DNA of 64,000 nucleotides, from the NCBI GenBank assembly GCA_028752905.1, contig JAQNBH010000002.1, positions 34,378,075 through 34,442,074 on the forward strand, in the 5' to 3' direction. Positions within the stretch are counted from its first letter, which is position 1. Each line of letters begins with the position of its first letter. The notes under the pieces are model-generated. The model did no database searches, had not been told where the DNA came from, and saw nothing but the letters and a program-made list of their open reading frames with translations. The position numbers were made by a program, and so were the translations under genes. Origin of the DNA: Cladorhizidae sp. MBARI D1340-BT2. Taxonomy: Eukaryota > Porifera > Demospongiae > Poecilosclerida > Cladorhizidae. Positions 36,342-48,155 of the stretch are shown piece after piece.

Positions 36342-39300
36342 ATAATAATAATAACAACAACAACAACAATAATAATAATAAACAAGGAAGGGGAAAATAT
36401 ATCATGTCGATATACAACCTCGAGAAAGTGATTTCTCTGTCCCCTGAGAGTTCTTTGAAGGAATATAATTCTAGATATGCGTACATTATAGTGTGCAGTG
36501 CCTCTTCACTAGCAGTTCCTTCTGTCTTCTGGCCTGATCCAAGATGGTGGCTTCCTTCTACAAAATAGGATGTGATGCATTCAGCAATCGCAGAATTCTG
36601 TTTAGCACACTTTCTACAGTCATCTTGATGTTCTTTCACTGGTCTCCAGTCTTCTGATCATCGTCGTTTTCCCACAGCTACAAGGGATGTGGTACTCAAC
36701 ACATGAGTGCATATTAGCTGGTAAAATATCCTTCACTCTGCTCAGTTGTGTCCTCAGTGTTCTTGTCTATAGATCTGAAAGCAACTCTGGTGTTGAACCT
36801 CCTGCAGATCCTCCTGATGTCTTCAATATGATTAATGCTAGCCATCTCAGTGATATTTTAGTCTGTTCTGCATAAGGAATTACTGCCTTGAGAATCCTCT
36901 TCTCGGACTCCTGACTGTCAGCATTAGTGTCTTTATCATCCCTTCTGCATTTAGGTGCACCTACCTGCAGAGACAAGGCCACTGAAGCTGGAGGAATATA
37001 TCACACTTAAAATCATATTATGATGATCTTCCTTCCAGGAGGACGTAAGGAAGGAAGAACATCATTTGAATTTTTTTAGAAACATTATACTCAAATTTAA
37101 ATTTAAATTTCTAATTCTAAAACTCACTTTGGCAGTGTATTTAATATCTCCCTTTACTCTGTGCACTCACCACCTCATGTCCATGATGGCAGTGTATTTA
37201 ATATCTCCCTTCACTCTGTGCACTCACCACCTCATGTCCATGATGGCAGTGTATTTAATATCTCCCTTCACTCTGTGCACTCACTGCCTCAATCCGGAAG
37301 TAAAATTTTGCTATTTCTAGAGCAGACTACCGGGTGTTTAGCGCAAGTGGTTTATTTCTTATAAGTTTTTATTTGTGCCTCGAGGTGTTTATGGGTGTTA
37401 ATCGGTTATAACTCCACCTGCAGCATGTCTACCAAAGAGAATTGCTTACTTAGGAAGAGAGAGAGGAAGTTGGTGTTCTACGGAAGATGGAAAACTTGTG
37501 ACACGTCACGGTTGCTATGTGAATGCTATTGTTACTAAATATAAACAACATGCATTAATCATGATGACATGACCGTGTTTATAAATTTGGCTCCTCCCAT
37601 TTCTCCACCCACCTCTACCGATATACTACCTCATTTGGGAGAACATTTTCTGTGGATTTGAAGGTGGGGTTGCTCAACAGAGGGACTACTTAACGATGAA
37701 GAGCAAGAAAATGTAACTGCCCTCACGTCTGCATGGCTGTACCCCCTACTTGCACCAGAGAGAGCTTTAGCTACTCGACAGATATTGGTCTGGTCTAGCA
37801 GCTGCCCTGTGTCGATTGGTCCAGCATACTTGGCCGCAGATGAGCACAACTGACTTATTAAGTTTCCAGGAGTGTTTCTAAGCATATAGTTCTACACTTT
37901 TCATTTCCCCCTTCAAGTAGTGATGTTGTAAATGGTAGCCATTTTTATAGTTGTCTGAGGTATTGCTATCCTGCTTAGTCTAGTATAGAGACCATTTGCC
38001 TTTCTTGTATTTAGGAGGGGAGAAGAAGAGGATCTGGTATCCCTCGCATATTCGACTTGTCTATAGCAATTGCTGTGGGCAAGTGCATTGATACAGTCCA
38101 GGCAAGGGGAATGACGGATTTAATTCTCATAAACAAGGTAGCCTCGGTGTGGGAGAGGAACACAGACGTATCCATCATCTCAGTCCCAGTTACCTTCACT
38201 AAACTTGCAGGAGGCTATACTGACGTGTGTGCAAAACACTGTCCACCATTTTCGATAAGTAATTAGATAAAGTTTTTGATGTCGTCTGGAAATAATCATG
38301 CATGTTAAATTCGTGTTGCACAAGCTAGAGACACCACACCCTTTTATTTCTCCACCACCAAAAGAAAAGTAGGTAAAGGGAGTTCGGCAGACTAAGCTAG
38401 AAATGAACTGACAAGGTCTAAATGCACTTGTAGAGTGTATTCCCTTATAGCACGAAATGTTCGCTAATGGAGAATTAAATTTGAAACTGGGATGAACTGA
38501 ACTATGACCTTTCTGTAGTTGTTACAAGTAGTCTGAAACATGTATATTCAGTCTGGAAGCTTCTAGAAGACTGTTGAAGAATATATATATATATATAGTA
38601 GTAATAGTGCTCAATAGCTTTAACACAGCATTGAGCACTATTTGTAGCCTTCATCAGCAAACTACCTTCTAAGTATATATATATATATATATATATAGCC
38701 TAAGTTACAAGTTAGAAGATAGAGATCTTGAATATATCAATTGCTATTATTGATTGCTACATTTGGCGATGAGGATTTTGTATCTTACTCTCTATGGCCA
38801 CTATATTTGGCACCATTGACATCTTTCATCCTGAGTTTGATACTATCAAGGCGTACATGGAACGAGTTCAACTCTACTTCACCACAAATGATGTTCCAGA
38901 GGATCAACGAGTCCCAATGTTCCAGGAACTGATGGATTCCATGCTGCAAGGAATTCCGGGAGTCATATGCTACATCGACGACATTCTTGTCAGTTCGAAG
39001 ATGAAGCAAGCCACCTGAACGCGCTCGAAACAGTACTAGAACGGTTGGAGGAGCATGTATTCCGTATGAAGGAAGCAAAGTGCCAGTTCCTGGTGTCCTC
39101 GGTTCAATACTTGAGACATCAGGTTAACCAAAGTGAGATCCAAGTGCTACCAAATAAGGTCGAAGCCATTACTAAGGCACCTACCCCGACAAATGTGCAG
39201 GAAGTGTACTCCCTCCTTGTGTTACTGAGCTACTTTGGGAAGTTCATCCGTAACCTAACCGCCATCATTCATCCATTGAACACTCTCCTCCGGGCAGACA

Positions 39301-42300
39301 GGAGTTGGAACTGGACCACCGAATGCTATCCAACTAGCGAAACAACAACTCATATCTGCGCAAGTACTCACCCATTATGATCCGGGACTCCCCAGCAACC
39401 TCGCTGCTGATAAATCTGGCTATGGTCGGAGCGGTTATTTCCCACGTATTTCCAGATGGATCCGAGAGACCTATAGCATTTGCATCACGCACACTGTCTA
39501 CTAGCGAAAGGAACTGTGCACAAATTGAAAAAGAAGCTCTATCACTAATATTGGGTGTAAAAAAAAAATCCACCAATATTTGTATGGAACCTCACAACAG
39601 ACCACAAATCACCCGCAACTATTTATTATTTTGGGGCCAAAGAAAGGCCTTCCCTCATTTGCAGCTGCTCGACTCCAGCGGCGGGCAGTTCTGTTGACAG
39701 CTTACACCTTCGATATCCAATACAAACCAACATAGTTGCACTGCAATGCGGATGGGCTCTCCCGGCTGCCACCACCCCTTGCAAGCGATGTATCATTGAC
39801 TAAGGAAACTGGCGTTCATGTTTTTCGTATGGGCCAACTTCATTCACTACCAGTGACTTCACAAGATATTCAAAAGGCCACATGGAAGACGAGGTGCTAA
39901 GCTGAGTATATGGCTATGTCAAGAGTGGATGGCCAGAGGACGTACCTCAGGAACTCGAACCATACCAGTTAAAGGCACGACCAAATTGGCATCGAAAGTG
40001 GGTGTCTCATGTGGGGGTATTCCGGTGATTATACCTGAAGTACTACAGTCGAGCATTCTACGATCATTACATGACACTCATCCTGGAATTGTACGAATAA
40101 AGGCGAATGCACCGAGTTATTTTTTGGGGGAATGGATTGGATCAGGCCATTGAGACACTGGCAAAGTAATGCTTGACGTGTCAGGCAGTGAAGTCTGCCC
40201 ATGCATCAGCACCGTTACACCCATGGGTGTGGCCACATGCCCCGTGGAAAAGGATTCTCGCAGACCTTGCCGGATCTTTCCTCGGCAAGATGTTTTTAAT
40301 CATCATCGATGCCTACTCGAAATGGCCAAAAGTTATTGTCAGCCTTCTACCACTTCCCAAACGACCATTGAAACATTGCAGACACTGTTTTCTCGCTGTG
40401 GACTTCCCGAACATGTAATATCAGGCAACGGGCCACAGTTCACATCGGAAGAATTCATTCACTCCATGCGAAGCAATGGAATCAAACACATCCTGTGCAC
40501 ACCATACCATCCTGCCTCGAACGGGTTGGCGGAGAGGTTCGTCAAACCTTCCAGAAAGCCATGAAAATGGGAGAAACAGATGTGCACACTCACGCAATCA
40601 TCGTCTCAACCAGTTTCTGCTGAGATACAGATCCATTCACTGTCCCATCAATACTTGCATCAAAAGTAACGTAACGAAAGTAACGTAACGAAAGTAACAG
40701 TCACTTTTTAGTATAATGTGTGCTGTCCACCCATTATGGTTGAACATGTAACAACTAAACCAGGGAAATTGATAGTCAACTACATTCTGTAAGACATAAT
40801 TGAAAATCAAAAAAATTGAACGAGCAGTTTTTCTAGGATTCACAAACGAACTTTGAAGACAGTTTTTCATTGTCCAAAATTCGTAACGAAAGTAACGGGC
40901 ACTCTCTAATGTCTAGCTGCTAGACCATTTGGAATTTTTCAATAAAACCTGGCGTGCAACAAGAACTAACTATGTCTTTGATAAACAAACTTAGTTTGGG
41001 TTGATAAGTTGATGCATGCCAGAGTGACAGGTTTGACAAGCTGAAAAGTCGTAACGAAAGTAATGCTGACCTGGCCCCATAGCACTACCAATGTATCATC
41101 TACTAGTGAGTTACTCCTGGGACGTACTCTGTGCACCTTTCGATTTGCTAAAGCCAGACACTAGACAGTGGGTGCTTGCCAAACAAGCGGATCAAAAGCG
41201 ATACCACAACAAACGATCACTTATTCGGCAGGGCAACCAGTAATGGTTCGAGATTTTCGTCTTCACACAGACAAATGGATTCCAGGAACCATAGTGGAAT
41301 CTCTGGGGCCTGTTATGTACATACAGGGTCTAAGTGGAAGGATGAGGTTAATTCTCAAACATCATATTGACCACATACTGGAGCAACTGCAAAAAGGAGA
41401 ACAGGCTTTAAGCAAAGAATATGCAGACCTGTCTCACGCTATAAGAGGAGAGAGAATTGCCAATCTGCTGATGAGAGTCAAGCTACATCAGAGGTGCAGG
41501 AACTGGACGATGAAGGTACCCGGCAATACCCGCAGCGCGAGAGGAGACCCCCAGAGAGGAGACCCCCAGATCGGTTCTCTCCAGATCGGTTCTCTTCAAA
41601 CTTGGCATTTTAAGGGGAAGAAAATGTGGTGAACTGAACTATAACCTTTCTGTATTTGTTAAGTAGTCTGAACATGTATAGTCCTACAGACTGAGCAGCT
41701 GCTATGTACTTATATATGGTCAGGTTGATGGGTCTTCTGGAAGCTTCTAGAAGACTGTTGAAGTATATACTAGGTTATAAATTTGAAAATATAGAGCTTG
41801 AATACAATTGCTATTATTGATTGCTATTATTGATTGCTAGCTAAATATGCTACAGAAACAGTGACTGAAAACAAAACCTTAAATACTGTGCAAGTCACCA
41901 TAAAAAATGGCGCACCAATCTTGTGCACAAGATCTTGGAAGTAGTTCCATAAAGTTGAGAGAAAGCTCTGATGTTTCTTTATAAGGCGGTTTGTGGAGGC
42001 CTCTCACACAGTCAAAACTGATCAAAGTACTGCTGGTGTTGCCAAGGGAGATCGGACCACACACCTGGCCAAGTTTTAATACCAGCTGTCATAAAATTTA
42101 AATAAAATGACCATCTCCTTTTCCAGCTCTAATAAGAGATGAAAGGAAACCAGTTGGTAGCTAGTGAGAACTGTTAGCCTCATTGGGAAACCATCACGGG
42201 GCAGGTCGCTCAAGTGGTAACTTGTAATTGCCCTTGGGCATATTTTAATATTAGCACGCGCCATCAACTTGACCTAATATTTTTTCATTTTTTCATAACA

Positions 42301-45300
42301 TTTTCCCCCCATTATTACCTTCACTGGATATATGCCCTCACTGGATATATGCAGTTTCTAAATGACGCTAATTTTATAAAAATATAATATTCACTAGATT
42401 GAAATCTTCACAGCTATATAGCTCGCAGCTTAGGGACGCAGCTTAGGCTCGCAGCTTAGGCTCACAGCTTAGGCACACAGCTTAGGGATGCAGCTTAGGC
42501 TCGCAGCTTAGGCACACAGCTTAGGCACACAGCTTAGGCTCGCAGCTTAGGCACACAGCTTAGGCACACAGCTTAGGAACACAGCTTAGGCTTACAGCTT
42601 AGGCCCACAGCTTAGGCCCACAGCTTAGGCCCACAGCTTAGGCTTACAGCTTAGGCTCGCAGCTTAGGCTCGCAGCTTAGGCCCACAGCTTAGGCCCACA
42701 GCTTAGGCCCACAGCTTAGGCCCACAGCTTAGGCACACAGCTTAGGCACACAGCTTAGGCCCACAGCTTAGGCACACAGCTTAGGCACACAGCTTAGGCA
42801 CACAGCTTAGGCACACAGCTTAGGCTTACAGCTTAGGCCCACAGCTTAGGCCCACAGCTTAGGCACACAGCTTAGGCATGCAGCTTAGGCACACAGCTTA
42901 GGCACACAGCTTAGGCACACAGCTTAGGCTTACAGCTTAGGCCCACAGCTTAGGCCCACAGCTTAGGCACACAGCTTAGGCATGCAGCTTAGTCCCATAG
43001 CTTGAGAAATTACATGGCTAGTTATTGTCGAATGCCACACACACACACACACACACTGAGAGATAGACATGCACATGCAAATACCATATAACATACACTT
43101 ATACACACATACATACACACACACAGCCGGCCAACTATGCAACCATGACATCGGATGGTTCCATTATGACTAACCCACCAAGTACCATTTCAACCACTCT
43201 TACATTTGATGCTGCTAATACCATCTTGAAGGAGGAGAGATCGTTACGATTAATGGTGAGTAAATTTAGTCTCATGATATTTCATTAATGTATAGGCTAG
43301 TCATGTGAATTGTTACAAGCTGGTCACATGATATGTTGTTATTGCATAGGCTGGTCACGTTAAATGTCATTGATATTTAGGGTAGTCATATGATGTCATT
43401 AGTGTATACGGTAATCACATGATGTGTGTGTTGTTTTTATTTATCCTAGAACTATTTAATACGTAATTCATTTTCAATGATTTAGGTCCCACAAGGTAGC
43501 TGTGTCAATCATGTCACAATAATGGTGTTACAATAAAATAGGGCTGAAATATGGGCAAAACCATAAAGGTCATTAAAAGTTCTTAAAAACGCTCTTCCCC
43601 AACTACAGGTCGACAACACTCGTCAATGGTGATCGAGTACCCACAGACTCATGAATTATCACTTTAAAATAAACAAAAAAAAATTATTTTCCACATGATC
43701 TCAATTTCATTTTTTTTTGGCATTCGGGTGTCCACACTAACTGGACGTAGCTCATCAGACAAATAACTGGATTGGAAAATTGATATTTCAAACTACAGAG
43801 CAATGATTAAAATTACTTACTTGAGACAAGAATCGACTGGATTGCATAAAAATCATTCACGGTAAACCAGTTTAAAACTAAAACAGCATGGAAATATTGA
43901 TGACCGAGTTATGTGCATGATAAATTGAGTATCTAAATTTCAGATTGGGGTTTAGCAAAGACAGGTATTCAGCATCACCCAGAACCTCCAAGAGGCACCA
44001 AAGAACTTCCCCGTGGACAGCTCGCTTCAATTAAACCCTCCAGGTTAGGGGAGACAGTTGGATTAATAAAAAAATATTCCAAAACTTATGGTTACCACTT
44101 TAGAGCTCCGTAAATTCTGCAAACTTAATGGTATGGACTTGATATATAGCTCAAACGATAGGTCTCTCTATGTGCTCTCTTTTGATACTAAAATATTTTT
44201 CATAGGTATAACTATAGGCAAGTTACTAGACCTAAAGTGGAGGGACCTCAATGCCTGCAACCTCCACATAAATAACTAATTGCAAAATTTTTAAAATTAG
44301 CATGCGTGGCTAGAGGAAACCCAACTCTATGGCAATGAGTGTTTTCATTAGGCGTTAAAATTTTAGTACGTGGTCAAGCACGCGGGTGGAAAATGAGTTT
44401 AGGTTACCAGTTGATGTTCATACCTCAACCTAGCAAACTTCCGTGCGTGTGTCATTTTCTTTCCCCTGCACAGAATTATACAGCTAGGTCCTATAAAGCT
44501 GTGAGCAATCATCACTTTCGAACACTCTGGCACAAGCTGTGCTCGCCCTAGTTGTTCAAATATAGGCAGTAGCGAGTAGCGAGCACGTACCCTCATGAAC
44601 GCAAGCATAGCCAGATATAGAGCCACCTGCATCGAGGCTGGAGAACTAAAGTTAGTTTTACTTCAACGGTTCCAAATGAGAGCATTAAAGGGCCCATTTT
44701 GGCTTACTGTAGTACCATGCACGCAATTAGCATGTTGGGTACAGTCACAGAACATAGCCCACTTGACCTCGATGAATGGTGGGAGATCTGGGGGTATGAG
44801 TGGTGGGGGTATGAGTGGTGGGAGATCTGGGGGTATGAGTGGTGGGAGATCTGGGGGTATGACTGGTGGGAGATCTGGGGGTATGAGTGGTGGGAGATCT
44901 GGGGGTATGAGTGGTGGGAGATCTGGGGGTATGAGTGGTGGGAGATCTGGGGGTATGAGTGGTGGGAGATCTGGGGGTATGAGTGGTGGGAGATCTGGGG
45001 GTATGAGTGGTGCGTGATCTGGGGGTATGAGTGATGGGAGATCTGGGGGTATGAGTGGTGGTTTGTCAGGTATCAAAGTGTCCTCGAGTAGCATGATAAT
45101 ACCAACACCAGGCATACACCAGGCACCTGAGTCAGTAATCATGCTATGAGTGACAATCATGTGAGCACGAGTGATAAATAGCGTCCAGGCAGTCACACCC
45201 CATCTCATCTTAAGTCGCCGGGATTAGGTCCCCTATGATTTCCATAATATTTCTGAAGCTTACTTATCAACGCATCGGTAAGACCCCCCCCCCCCTAAGA

Positions 45301-48122
45301 GCGGGCAGATCATTCAGCTTATCTTCAGCAGAACGCAAAGCACTAACTTCATGCTGCAACTCAGATATTTCACCCCAGAGTCCTCAAGTGTACTCCCTCA
45401 TGAGTGTCTCTGAACGCCCGTGTGGGAGCCCCCTCTAGAACACCGACTTTGTCTCCGTGCAGCTAGCTTGCTTTTAGCTTTAGCAAATTCGTCTTTGGTA
45501 TCATCTTTGGTAGTCTTTGCGGCTGTTTTAGTGTCTTTATGAAGAGGTAAAAACCATGTCTTTACCTTCAACTTACGAAGGTAAGTGCCTACATGTTTCT
45601 GAACATGTCCGCCCCCACACTCGTGTTACGCAATCTGAACTTGTCCGACCTTTTCAGTTCAACGTGCTAACAGTTTTGCTATCCCCATCACTGATAACCA
45701 TATGTAGGTATACTACAGTAAGGTTGCTTGAAATAGACCTCGAAAAGACATTCCTTGCGCATGCCACCTCCATTGCTGAGACAAACCTGCATGCGTAAGG
45801 GTGAAGTGATCCTTATCTCCCTCGCACCGGCTCCTACTCGGGACCTTCTTCAGGCCCTTTATACAATTTTCAACCCAAACATTGCTTGCTAAGTAACTCG
45901 GTGTCGAAGACTTCTCCCGTTACTCGGGACGTGACCACACCGACGCCATACTACGCAGTGAAACTACGTTTGGACCAAGTACCGTCATAAGTGACGTTAA
46001 TGTGATAATCTCACCGAGGCCGACATTGTACTCGGCACGTAAACTTGCCACATCAGCAGATTTCTCACGATCGACATACTAACCCAGAACATTACAGATG
46101 TGCTCGTTATGCTGTGAGTAAAGGGTCACCAGTCACTGGAGGGGGTAGAGCTGCAGGCAATGTAGCAAGCCCAGTCCATCCCTTACCCATCAACCACTGC
46201 CCTAGCTCCAAACACTGACTTAATTCTAGCCGTTCTCTCTGCTGTGTGGATCAAATGTTGTGACTCTTCCCACGTTCAAGAGACAGCCAACTGCTTCTGA
46301 TGCCTACACCTTCAGAAAGTCCAACACTAGAATTGCAGGTACACAAGATCAGTAATCCGGGACAGGGCAGAAATACTGACAATGCGATCGCCTGTACCTA
46401 TACAATCTTTGTCAAGGAACTTGTCCCTTGATTAGCAGTCTGAGAGGGTGTAATAACTGGCACAGACTCCCCAGCAATTTGTCCAGAGGTTTAAAGAGAC
46501 TCACCAGCAATCTGCCCCACGCTTCCCAGCGATCTGCCCCACACTTGAAATAGACCCCCCAGAAATCTGCCCCACACTTGAAATAGAACCCCCAGAAATC
46601 TGCCTCACACTTGAAACAGTCTCTCCAGCAATCTGCCCAGAGGTTGAAACAGATCCCCCAACAATCTGCCCATTTGAAACGGACTCCCCCGCTATCTCTC
46701 CCAAGCCAGCAAGTTCAATGCTCTCATGCAAAAGGCCAGCCTCACCGGCAGGCTGGCCTGTGGTAACTAGTACTCGAGAAGGACCAGCTACGGACTCGCT
46801 ACCAGTCCGAACCTGCGGGCGTGAAGTGGGAGGAGATCCAGTATCATTCGATTCTTCAGCTTCTTGTTGTCTCTTCTTCCTCCACTTGCTCTACCCCGTG
46901 GAAGACTTTGGCACTCTTCTTCAGACGAGGACCGAGACGACTAGCTTTTGAAACAAATTAGATTCACACGCAGAGGTTCGCTCAAACTTGAGAACTGAGA
47001 AAGAACAACGGGGCATGTGCTGGCTGACCTTTATACCCCTTTGCTCAGATAGCGAAGAAATGATGGAATATCACTGTGAGATATTTGAGCAAAGTTTCAA
47101 ATCTACGCCTTGAATTGTTAGTGTATTATGAACAATCCAACTTAGAGAGACAGTCACGGTTCTCGTATTCATTTCTGGAGAGGTATACTATGAAGTGGGT
47201 GGCTAAACAGTATCATAACTCAAGAATGGTTGACAATAATGAGCTGAAGCTTGAAATGCAGTTAGTATATATATACCGGTAATAGTGAAGGTATGGAATG
47301 ATATAATTACAATTAATAGTAGGATTAAAATGGTCTAACCCCCCTTAATTTAATTTATAGAGTGGTCATGTGATGTCATTAGTGTATAGGATAATCACAT
47401 GAATGTGTGATGATTTATATAGTGGTCATGTGATATTTCATTAGTATGTATGATGGTCACATGATATGTGGTTAATTTGTAGAGTGGTTACATTAGTGTG
47501 TAGGCATATATTAGCGTATAGGAAGGTCACGTGATATATCATCGCTGAACATGATGTCATTTCCTGGCCGTATGTTGCAGTTAGGGAAAAGTGACAACAT
47601 GTTGGTCCTGTCAGATCCAGCTGGATGCGAGATCGGGTGCAATACGTACGTCAGCATAGTGCGGAAGTCGAATGACCAGGATTACCTCTCTATCTACATG
47701 GAGGGGAAGGCTTCAGCCTGGGTTGCTGTGGGCTTCAGTGAAACGCGTGATATGGTGAGCATTATGTGGAGTTGCAGCAGGGTGCCATGCATATAATGTA
47801 TATATATATTATATATTCCTTATCATTTATTATATATATATATATAATATATATTCCTTATTATATATAGAAAAGTACTGGGATGGCTAGTCCTACTGCA
47901 GTTTCATGCTAATGCAAACATCAGGGACAATGAGCAACGATGTTTGCATTAGCATGAAACTGCAGTAGGACTAGCCATCCCAGTACTTTTCTATATTCAA
48001 TAGCTCTGCCTTAACACAGCATTGAGCACTATTTGTAGCCTTCACCAGCAAACTACCTTCTAAGTATTCCTTATTATATATATATATAATATATATATTC
48101 CTTATCATATATATATGTATAC

Positions 48123-48155
<33 letters not shown>

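Larger units (their letters stand above)
38493..41839 (+). mobile_element. Ty3/gypsy LTR retrotransposon, internally deleted
   Basis: Two LTR-like ends start TGAACTGAACTAT (38493 and 41630) and share CTGGAAGCTTCTAGAAGACT and TTGCTATTATTGATTGCTA. Between them lie gag, RT, RNase H and integrase remnants in plus orientation. A purine-rich AGGGGAAGAAAATG precedes the right LTR. The left LTR has an extra AT-rich insert (about 38582-38695). No clear target duplication is visible. Several frameshifts, a large gag-to-RT deletion and a 427-bp insertion mark it as dead. Confidence 0.83.

Noticed and set aside
36251..36568. ORFs with long Ser/Asn/Leu/Thr/Ile runs
   Set aside because: Translations of the triplet microsatellite in different frames.
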